Shown: piece after piece, positions 27,321 through 39,641 of the stretch
Position numbering within the stretch: position 1 is the first letter of the stretch
How the letters are laid out: the number at the start of each line of letters is the position of its first letter
Assembly: GCF_963576675.1 (NCBI RefSeq)
Contig: NC_088918.1
Span: 55,819,501-55,883,500 of the forward strand
DNA: 64,000 nucleotides
Direction of reading: 5' to 3'
From: Euphorbia lathyris
Taxonomy: Eukaryota; Streptophyta; Magnoliopsida; Malpighiales; Euphorbiaceae
Position numbers and translations under genes: made by a program
Notes under the pieces: generated by a model
Databases searched by the model: none
What the model saw: only the letters and a program-made list of their open reading frames with translations
Told to the model about the DNA's origin: nothing

Positions 27321-28515
27321 ATGGGCGAAAACAGCACTCGGTTTCTCCCAGGAAACCAAACAACTCAGATCTTACCTGAGGGGCTGTCCATTACTCGGCC
27401 TCCCCTATTCTTCGGGTCTAACTACACCTTCTGGAATAATAGGATGAAAAATTTCATTCAGGCTACAAATATGAGTGCCTGGCTATCCATAGTCCAAGGT
27501 CCATTTGTACCTGTCGAAGTTGTGGCTGGCCAAACAGTTGTTAAAGCTGAGGCCAAATGGACAGAGGATGATCTCAAAAAGCTACAAAATCATGCTTCGG
27601 CTATAAACATGCTTCATTATGCGCTCGATGCTGCAGAATATAATAAAATCTCAGGTTGTGAGTCGGCGCAAGAGATCTGGAGGAAGCTGGAGGTCACCTA
27701 CGAAGGAACCAATAAAGTAAAGGAGTCCAAGGTGAACCAGCAGATGAGACTGTATGAGCTGTTCGAAATGAACAATGATGAGGGAATATCTGACATGAAT
27801 GCAAGGTTTACCAACATCATCAATGAGCTCAAGAGACTTGGGAAGATCTTCACTGAGGAAGAACAAGTCAAGAAGATACTCAGGAGCCTTCCCAAAGACT
27901 GGCAAGCAAAGAAGACCGCTGTTGAGGACTCTCAGGACTTAACCACCTACAAATATGATGAGCTCATCGGCTCGCTGCTGGCCCATGAGATCTCAATGAA
28001 GAATTTCGAGGTGAAGGAAAAGTCTGAAGACAAGAAGCAAAAATATTTTGTCATGAAAGCTGACTCCACTAATGGGAGCTCAACAGATGATGAGGAGATG
28101 GCTATGTTCACAAGGAAGATGAAAAGGCTGTTCAGAAAGAATGACAAATATTCTAAGAAGCCTTACAGAAAGTTTGATAAGTATAAAGCTGAGTCCAGCG
28201 ACAGCAAATACAAGAAAGACAACTCAAAGCCCATTACATGCTTTGAATGTCATCAAACTGGCCATATCAAGTCAAGCTGCCCCACGCTGAGGAAAGAAAA
28301 GAAGAACGACAAAAAGGCAATGGTGGAAACATGGAGCGACAGTGATGAGTCTTCATCAACAGAAGCTGAGGCCACCGAGTCAGCGAAGATATGCTTTATG
28401 GCTGACGAACTTGCTGAGCCGTGCGTCTCTGAGCATGCTGACCCCTCCATTGCATCTGATGATGAGGAGCAATCAAATAAGGTAATATCACTTTCCCAGC
28501 TCAGAAACGAAATGG
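27321..28515 (+). pseudogene. Second SIRE-like gag, 3' truncated
   Basis: It starts MGENSTRFLPGNQ and is open for its whole visible length, including CAG and TGG where the first copy has stops and an intact zinc knuckle CFECHQTGHIKSSC. Homology to copy 1 stops at 28515, equivalent to 18278. The frame then runs a short way into antiparallel copia sequence, so the apparent C-terminus is a fusion artefact. The C-terminal two knuckles are missing. Confidence 0.92.
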
Positions 28516-30176
28516 TTTCGTCAAAACGCTTATTCCAGCTTCTAGACGCTTGCTTGAGTCCATAAATGGATCTCTGAAGTTTGCAAACTTTATTTGCATC
28601 CTTCGATATGAAACCTTCAGGCTGCATCATATATATACATCCTCAAGCAGGTTTCCGTTCAGGAAAGCTGTTTTCACATCCATTTGCCAAATCTCATAAT
28701 CAAAATGAGCGGCAATCGCAAGCATGATTCTGATTGATTTGGACATAGCCACAGGAGAGAAAGTTTCGTCATAATCAATTCCTTGCTTCTGACGATATCC
28801 TTTCGCTACTAACCTAGCTTTGTAGGTGCTAACCTTTTCATCCATGTCTGTCTTCTTTTTGAAGATCCACCTGCACCCAATGGGTATTATCCCTTCGGGT
28901 GGATCAACCAAAGTCCACACTTGGTTAGTATACATGGAATCCATTTCAGAATCCATGGCCTCAAGCCATGCTTTAGAATCTGGACTAGTAAGAGCCTCTT
29001 CGTAGTTTTCGGGTTCGTCGTCTAACACGGGAAAGTCATTATCATCTCCCACTAGAAAACCATATCTAACTGGGAGTTCATGAACTCTTTGTGATCTACG
29101 AATAGGTGGCACTGGAGTCTCATCTAATGGGACTCCTTCGGGTACCTCAACCGCCTCTGTCGTTTCAGTTGGTGTCTCTTCTTCTTGAACTTCGTCAAGT
29201 TCAATCATGCTTCCCTTTTGTGTTTCTTCGAGAAACTCTTTCTCTAAGAAGGTTGCATGCTTGGATACGATTACTTTCTGATCATCTGGATGATAGAAGT
29301 AATATCTCATAGTTTCCTTAGGGTATCCAATGAAGAAACATTTATCAGATTTAGAATCTAGTTTGTCGGACGCAATGCATTTGACAAACGCTGAACAACC
29401 CCATACTCTCATGAATGAGAACACGGGTTTCCTACCAACGAACAATTCATATGGTGTGGAACTAGCAGATTTAGTTGGTACTCGATTTAGGGTGAAGAGG
29501 GCAGTTTCTAAGGCATAGCCCCAGAACGTCTTTGGAAGTAAGGCCATGCTCATCATGGATCGTACCATATCTAGTAGGGTACGGTTTCTCCTCTCGGATA
29601 CACCATTGTGTTGTGGTGTATAGGGAGATGTCCATTGTGAGCATATCCCACATTCAGTTAGATAATTCAGAAAATCATCTGAAAGATATTCGCCACCTCG
29701 ATCAGATCGAAGCGTCTTTATTTTCCTTTCTAGTTGATTTTCCACTTCATTCTTGAAGCATTTGAATTTCTCAAAAGCTTCTGATTTGTGCTTCATCAAG
29801 TAGACGTAACCATATCGGGTATGGTCATCTATGAAGCTTATGAAGTATCTAAATCCTCCTCTTGCTTGGACTGACATAGGACCGCATACATCTGAATGAA
29901 TAAGTCCTAGAGTGTCTGATACACGCTCACCTTTATTGCTAAAGGGTGTCTTTGTCATTTTACCTTTTAAACATGATTCGCATGTTTCCAATGATTCATG
30001 ATCGATTGGATCTATAAGCCCATTTGAATGTAGCTTTAGCATGCGTCTCTTGTTTATATGGCCTAAACGACAATGCCACAAGTAAGTTGAATTATCTATC
30101 TTATGTCTTTTGGTATCAATTGCAAAAACATGAGTTTTGTCATCCAACACATAAATCCATTTTGTGATATTCCTGA
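28511..30176 (-). pseudogene. Copia pol (integrase to mid RT), minus strand
   Basis: On the minus strand a frame covers 30150-28627, starting near YVLDDKTHVFAID. It includes the integrase zinc site (LWHCRLGHINKRR ... CESCLKGKM), integrase core (FIDDHTRYGYV, SDRGGEY, PQHNGVSERRNRT) and the N-terminal half of RT (KARLVAKGYRQ, MDVKTAFLNGNL). It continues through QPEGFIS and IYGLKQASRSWNKRFDET. A one-codon disturbance near 28627 separates the two open stretches. The RT active site, RNase H and 3' LTR are gone at the junction with the SIRE gag. Gag and protease are absent on the 5' side, where the frame begins after a TTATTTTTCAG that resembles an intron acceptor. The sequence fits a Tork-type copia. 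Confidence 0.88.
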
Positions 30177-30880
30177 AAAATAAAAGATCGAATCTTTATT
30201 GCTTTAGCATACATCAGACACATACATTCACATACATTGGCGTTATGGACATATCATCTAAATTATTCCGTCGAGACAGAGACGGAATAAAAGGGCAAAC
30301 CTAAGGAAATACTAACTATTACATATTTCTCTTTAGGTCCTCTGTCTTCTCCATGGCGCCTTGAAATTACATATTAATTTCTATACTACTAAAGAAAACT
30401 TCAACTGAATTGAAGGGAATTAGATGAGAGGAGAAATTACAATAGATAGTAGATAGGCAGGACTCGCAGGCCCTATTTCAAAAATACCAAAAGACTAAAG
30501 AGAGAGTCCAAATATGTCCATAACTCCAAACATGCATAGACTCAATTAAATAAATTTAATTGGTTGATTACATAACTATCTTATGTAATATTTATGTTAA
30601 TCACATTAACTTATCAAATTAACTTTCATCCAATTTTACTTCTAATAGTTTCGTATCATTTTATATTAAACTTTTAGGTTAATATAACTATACAAAACTT
30701 TAATTATGTATGTTCCAATTATTTAGATTTTAATTCATTTAACATTTTGATTTACAAATTGGTAAAACAAACTTTTAAACAAATTTTCATTCGATAATAA
30801 AAAACAGAAAAACTATCAATTTCTGATATATATATATATATTCAAATATAAAACGATTTTAAACCATTTAAAATCAAGTG
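30177..30880 (-). other. AT-rich interval between copia leader and pol
   Basis: The place where gag and protease would be expected holds only AT-rich sequence. No gag or zinc-knuckle coding can be recognised in any frame. Confidence 0.6.
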
Positions 30881-31064
30881 GGTATCGGGCCGGGCCCGAG
30901 AGTGGGCCGCTGCCGATTGGCAGCGGCCCTTAGGGCGCGCGGGACGCCGCTGCCTTGCGGCAGCGGCGCCCCAACGCCACACGCAGTTGCTGCCGCGAGG
31001 CAGCAGCCGCGCGCGACAGCGGCCAGTCGTGCCGCGAGGCGCGACTCGGCCCGCTGTCGCGTTA
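30881..31064 (-). repeat. GC-rich array of perfect hairpins in the copia leader
   Basis: A GC-rich island sits inside AT-rich sequence. It holds stem-loops at 30904-30929 (11-bp perfect stem, 4-nt loop), 30945-30968 (10-bp perfect stem, 4-nt loop), 30988-31005 (7-bp stem, 4-nt loop) and 31025-31046 (8 of 9 pairs). The last is enclosed by a second perfect 11-bp stem, 31012-31022 with 31051-31061. It lies between the primer-binding site and pol of the minus-strand copia element. Function is not known; a structured leader RNA is an inference. Confidence 0.8.
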
Positions 31065-31409
31065 TTTTTTTTTTTTGTTTTTTTATAAATATATATATAT
31101 ATATCAGATTTTAAAAACGATTTTCAGAAATAGGAAAAACTACAATAGGTTTCTGTTTTATCTTTAGATTTAATAAAACTGATTTTATTAACCTAACTAT
31201 AAAACTAATAGATTCTGTTATAATGATTATCAACCGAAATAATTAGGAACATATGCATAATCAATTTTAATTAACAATTAATTAAAACTTATTTATCCTT
31301 AGGATTAATTAATCAAAACTTATTTATCAATTAACCTAACCATAAATATTTATTCAATCCTATTGAAAAACTTCTAAATTTTCATATATGAAATAACGGA
31401 TTTAACGAT

Positions 31410-31422
31410 GGCTCTGATACCA
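31410..31422 (-). promoter_or_regulatory. Primer-binding site of the minus-strand copia
   Basis: On the minus strand this reads TGGTATCAGAGCC, the initiator-Met tRNA complement, starting one base inside the LTR end. It fixes the orientation and the 5' LTR of this element. Confidence 0.92.
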
Positions 31423-31423
31423 C

Positions 31424-33284
31424 TGTTGGAAATTAGGCTAAGGTATAGCAGCGGAAATATAAAAATTTTAGCCTACTTCCTTTTAACCATAGGATCCGTT
31501 AATCGTTATTTCATATAAAGAGGGATAAGAAGAAATACCTTATGATGAACAATCTACCGTTGTTAATGAAGTGCCCACAACTCTTCTCCGAGTTCCCAAG
31601 CACAAAGTAAAACACAGTGAGATTAAGTTAGAATCAACCGTATGAGATGCAACCAAAATAGATTGCCTCTAATTAATCAACACAAGATCAAAGAGAAAAG
31701 AAGATGAATGAAATTAATCAAACGATGAAAGCCGTATTAATTCTCGTCCACGAACTAGGGGAGTCAAATTCTCTTTCTCTCTCTAGATGTAGGTTTCGAA
31801 AAACACATAGAGGGGAGGGTAAGAGCTTAGTCGAAATTCATGTAGTAAGGGGGTATATATAATCTCTTGTATCTAAAACCTAGTTAGATAGGAATAGGTT
31901 ACTTAATAGGAATTCAATTCGGAATAGAATTCCTAATTATTATCTCACTATATATCTAATATATCTAGGATAATAATAAATAACCTTATCGGATAATAAT
32001 AGGAGTATATTAATCTAATTAAAACTCCTAACTTAATTATCTCTTAATTAATTTAATTCATATTCCTAATCAAATTAGGATTAATGGAATTAAAATAATT
32101 CCTTACCAATTACATATAAATTTCGGCCCCCCTTAAATAAATGGGCCTTACTGGGCTCAATTGGCCTTCCATCAATTAACAACATCCATCTCTCTTTTGG
32201 TTCCAAGTCTTATGTGTGATCCATTAGGTTCTTACTACTTCTGGCCGTATGCAACTATTAAATTAATTTCTTCAAGAATTATATTTAATCTTTGCATAAC
32301 GGAATGATGTACTGAGTATGTTATTGGCAAGTCTGTAATCATTCCCCCAGAGTCCGTTAAGAAGACAGGTTGATTCCGTCGTTAACCTTTCCGTATTAGT
32401 TACAATATAATTCGATCCTTTATCAACTACATCCTTGAACTGAATCTTATGACTATGGATGATGTCAAGTCACATATAGCGAGACGTTCGTTTTTCTTGT
32501 ACAGGCCGAGTCAACTCAAATAGATAGGTTAAGTGAAATCCGCATTTCAAGTCTTAAGCTATCACCTTGCAAGGATTTAGAGTCGAGTCTTCCACAAGTG
32601 ATCCATGGACGTATCTCCCATTAATCGGGAGTGATAAATGCTCAATCCAATGTATAACTACCCTGACATTACCTCCTGTGACACCCAACCTTTGCAGTTC
32701 ACACCCCAGAGTCATCTCTGTTAAGGATCGTGGGACCGCAGGATCAAAGTCTCACATTCAGTAATTCAGGATGACCAATTAACATTCCTTTGAGTCTGAG
32801 GATTAGTTATACCTATTAATACCAATGAGATGAACAGGTGACAAGGATGAATCTACCCATCCTGTTATCTCAAATCGGATCCCCAATCCTAATGAACAAC
32901 GTTTCATCGGATCTGTGTAACTGTCCAGATATCTATATATATGAAGCTCGTGAGATCAGCTTTCTGTCGGACAGAAGACATTGTTACATACAAGTCTCAA
33001 CAGTGATATATCAATCCTAAACATATCACTTGACTTGGGGTGGTTTTAAGTTTATTAGTTTATTATAAAGTTTTGTCTCACTTCATGCTTGTATGAACAC
33101 TTTATAATCACTTTAAACAAACTTACGGATTTCCTTTTATTAGACTTTATTTAGTGCTTAAAAGGGATTGCCTTTATATAGTTATAAAACATATATCTCA
33201 TTAAAACAAATGATATAAAGAACAATTCATTTACATTAAGTTTGTATCCTAGAACAATTGTCTATAGGACACCAAACCCCAACA
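31424..33284 (-). repeat. 5' LTR of the minus-strand copia, 1861 bp
   Basis: On the minus strand it begins TGTTGGGGTTTGGTGTCC and ends CCTAATTTCCAACA, directly before the primer-binding site. Both ends have the TG...CA form. The partner 3' LTR has been lost, so age cannot be estimated. Outside the LTR the Athila LTR sequence begins with TAGAA. Confidence 0.85.
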
Positions 33285-34186
33285 TAGAATTTATGCAGAA
33301 ATTCTGAGTCAAGCGATTCAGAGTTAGAAGTTCGATTCTGTAAAAAGTAATATGATGTACACACATTGTTTATTAAATAATTACAAACACAGTAGCGTTT
33401 AGATTTGTTCATATTAGTTTACATTTTGGTAGTAGCCGGCCGTATCTCTATTATGAAGTTACAGCGAGAAGATTAAGTAGAGGATCCACCCTTGAGCCTG
33501 ACAAACTCTAACGAAACCCAAGGAAAGGATTGACAACCCGTTCACTTGCAAGTCGTCGAAAGTTTCCATACTTCTTGTTCTCTGTAAACTTGTATCAAAT
33601 TCATATTTCATCTAATAAAGTTCATTCTATTCGATAGATTTTTATGTAGCACTTTGGTAAATGATCCGAAGTGAGTTCTGGTGTTTTCATTAAAACGTAG
33701 TTGAATTCAAAATCTTTACAAGGAAACTTTGTTGAATACTTAGGCAAATTGATATCATCAGTAGAGTATCAATTTGGTTAAGGTAGCGATCTAACCCGAC
33801 CGTAGGAGGATTGACTGCAGTTCAAAGCCCTAAAATTAGAGGAATCGACGTTTATTTCATTGTTATAATTTCTAAAAAGTTTAAAGTTGTTTTCTTTGTT
33901 TAATGCAAACGAATACATTTGTTTACTTTTCTAAAAGAACTAAATGTTTCTGTTTTGTAAATTTATCCCTTAATCAGAAGTGATTTCTAACATTTGTTAT
34001 ACTCTAATCTAATTCTTATTCTAGCAATTTCAAAACCAAATCCAATTAAACGATTTTCCATATTATAAACCTTAAAAGTAAATTTAACCAATTCAAAATA
34101 CGTTTTTGTTAAAAATTGTTCCTTGTGGGATCGATATCTTTTATTACTACAAGCGTATACCGTGCACTTGCGAAAATCACTCAACA
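33285..34186 (+). repeat. Athila 5' LTR, probably truncated
   Basis: This sequence precedes the Athila primer-binding site and ends CACTCAACA. At 902 bp it is shorter than typical Athila LTRs, and its 5' end coincides with the copia LTR, so the copia insertion or a deletion probably removed part of it. No 3' LTR is available for comparison. Confidence 0.6.
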
Positions 34187-34192
34187 AGTTTT

Positions 34193-34210
34193 TGGCGCCG
34201 TTGCCGGGGA
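34193..34210 (+). promoter_or_regulatory. Athila primer-binding site (Asp tRNA type)
   Basis: TGGCGCCGTTGCCGGGGA is the well-known primer-binding site of Athila and related plant gypsy elements. The leader runs from here to the gag start at 34361. Confidence 0.95.
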
Positions 34211-34360
34211 AACGCCAAAATTTTTGACAAAAATTTAGATTTTTCATGTTATATTTCGAATCTAGATTTATTCATACTTATTCAAACTTTTATATTTTAT
34301 TTATTTCAAATTACTAATTTATTTATTTTTCAAATTCTGTTTTGAAGGTAGTTTCGGTTC

Positions 34361-37300
34361 GTGCGAAATTTCAAGTTCATGCGCAGTTCTCGAAGTTCAG
34401 GCATTCCACCAAAACCGCTAGACCCAGAAATTGAAAAAACGGTTAAAAAGAACAAGAAAGATAAGAAAAACAAAAACAAAAACAAGACCCCAATAAAAAC
34501 TAGAGTTGCTGAGCCAGAAATTATGGCCACACTTATGGATTACGCTAGGCCAGGAGTGGCCGGTGTAACAAACAGCATAGTTAGACCCAAAATAAATGCA
34601 AACCAATTTGAAATTAAGCCAGCATTGCTTAATATGTTGCAAAATAACGTAACATTTTACAGGTTGCCTAACGAAAATCCTAACACCCATTTGACAAATT
34701 TTTTAGAAATTTGTGACACTTTTAAAATAACAGACGTGACTGCGGAAGCAATCAAACTTCGCCTTTTTCCTTTTACTTTGAAGGATCGAGCCAAAGAATG
34801 GTTAACTTCTATGCCAGCCGCAACATTTGAAACTTGGGAGCAATTAGCCCAAGCGTTTTTATCAAAATATTTTCCTTTAGCAAAAACCGCAAGAGTCATA
34901 AAAGAGTTAACATCTTTTTCTGAAAATGAAAATGAAACTCTTTATGAGGCTTGGGAACGTTTTAAAGAACTTCAACGTTTATGCCCACACCACCAATTGC
35001 CCGCTGAACTTTTAATGCAAACATTTTATAATGGATTAAATCCTACAACTAGAGGTTCATTAGATGCTATGTCTGGAGGGTTATTCATGAAGAAAACATC
35101 GGCCCAAGCAAGAGAACTTTTGGAGAAAATGGCAATCAACAGTAGTATGTGGCCCGCGGAGCGTGGACATATACTAGTGGCGAAACCATCATCCTCAACT
35201 ACATCATCAGTTAAAGGTATAGTGAATCTTGATCCAGTTGCGATGTTGCAAACCCAATTTTCTGCCTTATCGCACAAAATTGATAGGTTTATGGCACCGT
35301 GCGATCCTAATGGTAAGCCAATCCAAACGGATGTAGATTATGAAGGTATGAGTGAAATTGAACAGGTAAATTTTGTCCAAGGGCAAAACCAAACTAATAA
35401 CCCTTATTCCAATACATATAATCCTGGATGGAGAAATCATCCTAACTTTGACTGGAAAGATAATAATAATAATACAAACGCTAATCAAAATCGTACCACT
35501 AATTATCAAAATCAATCAAGAGATGCGATTAGCACTTTATCTTCTAAGATAGACAAATTTATTGATGCTATGAGCGGAAAAATAAGTAATCACGACGATG
35601 GTTTTAAACGGATCGAGAATAAATTCGATCAGCTTATTAAAAACCAATCATCTAGCATCCATAATTTGGAGGTTCAAATTGGACAACTCGCTAAATCAAT
35701 TCCATCCCGCAAAGAGGGAAGTCTTCCCAACCATACGAAAGAAAATCCAAAAGAGCATGTAAAGGCTATCACTCTTCGCTCAAGGAAGAATTACTTAGGT
35801 CCGGAAATACCCGGGAATTCAACTTTACCAGGAACTGATTTACCAAAATCCAAAGAAGATACATTAAACCAAAAAGATACACCAATTGAATCAAGTACAA
35901 AAAATTTTGTACCAAAACCACCTTTTCCACACAAAGTCCGAAATAAGGACTATGACAAACAACTTTTAACGTTTTTAGACAAACTTAAAAATTTGCATAT
36001 TAATTTAACGTTTATGGATGCGATTACGCAAATTCCCAATTATGGTAAATTCCTAAAAGATTTAATTTCAAAGAAAATCAGTTGGGAAGGAATTTCATCC
36101 ATTTCGCTAACTGAAGATTGTAGTTCAATTGTGTCAAGTAATTTGCCCACCAAACTCAAAGATCCCGGATGTTTTACTATTCCGTGTAAGTTGGGAGATA
36201 TTGAATTCTCAAGTTGTCTTTGTGATTTAGGAGCAAGCATAAACTTGATGCCATTATCTATTTTTAATAAGTTAGGCTTAGAAGAGGATATCAAACGTAC
36301 CAATATGGTTTTGCAATTAGCGGACCAAACCACTAAAAGACCATATGGTATAATCGAGGATGTGTTAGTTCAAGTTGACAAATTTATTTTTCCTACCGAT
36401 TTCGTTATATTAGATTTTGCATATGACGTTAATTATCCACTAATCTTTGGTAGACCGTTCATGAACACGGGACGTGCTCTAGTTGATGTGTCGGAAGGGA
36501 AAGTAGTTTTGAGAATAGGAGAAGATAAGATCGAGTTTGATATGAATCAAGCAATGAAATATCCTATGGAGGATTTCGCTTGTATGAAACTTGATTTAGT
36601 TGAAGAATGTGTTAATGACATTATTCAAAAAGAAGAAATAATAGAACCTATAATGAGTGAAGAATTAGAAGATAAGGACCCAGAGCCTTTGATTCGAGAA
36701 GATGGACCAGTTCCGCCTTCAATTATAATTCCACCTAAATTAGAACTTAAAGAATTACCAAACCATTTGAGGTACGCTTTCTTAGGCGAAGGCGACTCTC
36801 TTCCTATAATTATCTCTAACAAACTAACACAGGTTCAAGAAGAAAAATTAAAGGAAGTTGTTAGAAATAGAATAGGAAGTATGGGATGGCAAATTTCAGA
36901 CTTAAAAGGAATTAATCCTAGTATTGTAATGCACAGAATTCACTTAGAAGAAGATAAGCCACCTAAAGCGGATAGGCAAAGACGCTTAAATTCGAATATG
37001 AAAGAAGTAGTAAAAAACGAGATTACTAAACTTCTAGACAATGGAATCATTTATCCTATTTCGGATAGTGAATGGGTTAGTCGAGTCCACTGTGTACCTA
37101 AAAAAGGAGGCATAACTGTTGTAAGGAATGACGAAGGTGAATTAATACCTACATGAACCACCACCGATTGGAGGGTTTGTATAGATTACAAAAACCTTAA
37201 TAAAGCAACTAGGAAAGACCATTTTCCTCTACCTTTCATTGATCAGATGATCGAACGAATAGCTGGTCATGCTTTCTATTGTTTTCTAGATGGCTACTCC

Positions 37301-39641
37301 GGATTCTTTCAAATATATATTTACCCGGATGACCAAGACAAAACAACCTTCACATGTCCTTATGGAACATTTGCATATAGGAGAATGCCCTTTGGTCTGT
37401 GTAACGCACCAGCAACATTTCAACGTTGTAAGACTGTGATTTTTAATGATTTCATTGAAGATATCATGGAAGTTTTTATGGATGATTTTTCCGTTTATGG
37501 AGATTCTTTTGATTCATGCTTACAGAACTTGGATAAAGTTTTGTCTAGGTGTGAAGAAACAAATTTAGTATTAAACTGGGAAAAATGTCATTTCATGGTT
37601 GACGAGGGAATTGTTTTAGGTCATAAAATATCTGAAAAAGGATTAGAAGTGGATAGAGCAAAAACTTCAGTAATAAGAAAATTACCCCCTCCAACTACTG
37701 TTAAGGGAGTAAGGTCGTTTTTAGGACATGCAGGTTTTTACAGGATATTTATTAAAAACTTCTCTGTAATTTCCAAACCACTTACTAATTTACTCATGAA
37801 AGATTCGACCTTTGATTTTAATGAAGATTGCGTTAAAGCTTTCGAAACATTGAAAACAGCTTTAGTCAGTGCACCTATTATTGCTAAACCCGATTGGGAT
37901 TTACCTATTGAAATCATGTGTGATGCAAGCGACTTAGCCGTCGGATGTGTTTTAGGTCAAAGAAAGGATAAGAAACTTCATGTCATTTATTATGCAAGTC
38001 ACACACTGTCCGGTGCACAATTAAACTACACCACAACCGAGAAGGAAATGTTAGCTGTAGTTTTTGCATGTGATAAGTTTAGGTCATACTTGTTAGGTTC
38101 GAAAGTTATTATTTATACCGATCACGCAACTTTAAGATATTTATTTGCTAAGAAAGATGCAAAACCACGTCTAATTAGATGGATTTTATTGTTACAAGAA
38201 TTTGATATAGAAATTAAAGACAAAAAGGGAATAGAAAACCTTGTCGCCGATCATCTATCAAGACTCGAAGATGAAAACGGTCCTATAGGTGAGACTATCG
38301 GTATACGAGATGATTTCCCTGATGAATATCTCTATCAAATAAAAAGTGTCATGTCGCCATGGTATGCGGATATTGCAAATTATCTCGCAGCCAACATTGT
38401 TCCGGAAGGATTAACTTTCCAACAAAAGAAGAAATTCTTCTTTGACATTAAACAGTATTTTTGGGAAGATCCTTTCTTGTTCAGAACTTGTGGTGACGGG
38501 ATAATTAGGAGATGCGTTAGTGAAAATGAATATGAGTCTATAATGTCAGAATATCATTCTAGCTCTTACGGGGGACATAACGGCGTTAGTAAGACAGTAG
38601 CCAGGATATTAGAATGTGGATTCTTTTGGCCTATATTGTTTAAAGACGTCCGTTCATTTATTATTCGTTGTGACAAATGCCAAAGAACAGGGAATTTAGG
38701 CAGAAAAGATGAGATGCCCCTCACGAACATGTTAGAAGTTGAAGTCTTCGACATGTGGGGAATAGATTTCATGGGACCTTTTCCCCCTTCTTTTGGTAAA
38801 ACTTATATATTAGTCGTCGTAGATTATGTTTCGAAGTGGGTTGAAGCAATTGCAACCCCGACGAACGATTCTAAAGTTGTTGTTGGTTTTCTTGAAGATA
38901 TATTTTGTAGATTTGGTTGTCCTAGAATCGTTGTAAGTGATGGCGGTGCCCATTTTATAAACCGAAGTTTTGATATACTTATGAAAAAATATGGAGTACG
39001 TCACCGCGTGTCAACGCCATACCATCCTCAATCGAATGGTCAGGCAGAGATATCAAATAGAGAACTCAAATTAATTCTAGAGAAAACAGTTTCGTCTTCA
39101 AGAAAAGATTGGTCTAGTAAACTCAACAATGCGTTATGGGTGTACCGTACTGCATTTAAAACACCAATAGGAATGACTCCATACCGATTAGTGTATGGGA
39201 AGGCATGTCATTTGCCAGTCGAATTAGAACACAAAGCCTATTGGGCTATTAGGGAACTTAACTTTAATTTGCAACAAGCAGGTAAGAAACGTTTGCTCAA
39301 CTTAAATGAGTTAGATGAGTTACGTCATCTATCTTACAAAAATGCGAAAATATATAAAGAAAAAGTGAAGAAATGGCACGACGCCAAGATTAAAAGTCAA
39401 AAGCTTTAACATTGGGGACAAGGTGCTGTTATTTAATTCACGACTCCGTTTATTTCCAGGTAAACTTAAGTCCAGATGGACAAGACCATATCTAGTCATT
39501 AAAGTATTTGACTATGGCGCTTTAGAACTTGAAGGACCTGACGGAGTTCGTTTCAAAATTAACGGTAATAGATGTAAAATCTATTACGAAAATGTTTCAA
39601 ACAAAGAAATTACGTTCGTAACGCATTTTTCTGAAGATTAA
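34361..39641 (+). pseudogene. Athila gag-pol polyprotein with one nonsense codon and one frameshift
   Basis: The frame 34361-37156 holds gag (WLTSMPAATFETWEQL, YEAWERFKELQRLCP) and protease (CDLGASINLMPLS). The same frame continues to 39409 with RT ([19 protein letters not shown], active site FMDDFSVYG near 37476), RNase H ([32 protein letters not shown]) and integrase (zinc site, [34 protein letters not shown]). A TGA at 37154-37156 falls where relatives have Arg (IPTRT). A one-base shift near 39400 puts the last segment (VLLFNSRLRLFPGKL...) in another frame, ending at 39641. Catalytic motifs are otherwise preserved. Gag and pol are one frame, as is normal for Athila. Confidence 0.93.

Larger units (their letters stand above)
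15684..28515 (+). mobile_element. SIRE/Maximus-like copia element, LTR-internal-LTR-partial internal
   Basis: Two near-identical LTRs (15684-17021 and 25922-27258) surround gag, pol and an env-like ORF. A second primer-binding site and gag follow the right LTR and end abruptly at 28515. The element is inserted in the gypsy RNase H. The five bases before the left LTR are CAATT; no matching duplication can be found because the right side is deleted. Comparing LTRs by eye gives about seven substitutions and one indel in 1338 bp, suggesting recent activity. The large env-like ORF downstream of pol is typical of the SIRE/Maximus lineage. Confidence 0.88.

Noticed and set aside
28490..28630. Apparent fusion of gag with extra residues, and a 125-codon minus frame crossing the junction
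   Set aside because: Both read across the SIRE-copia junction, so they are rearrangement products and not genes.
30878..31167. Arg/Ala-rich short plus-strand frames
   Set aside because: They are produced by the GC-rich hairpin island; there is no protein-like pattern.
30177..31400. A host gene captured between the copia primer-binding site and pol
   Set aside because: No coherent exon or conserved protein could be read in any frame.
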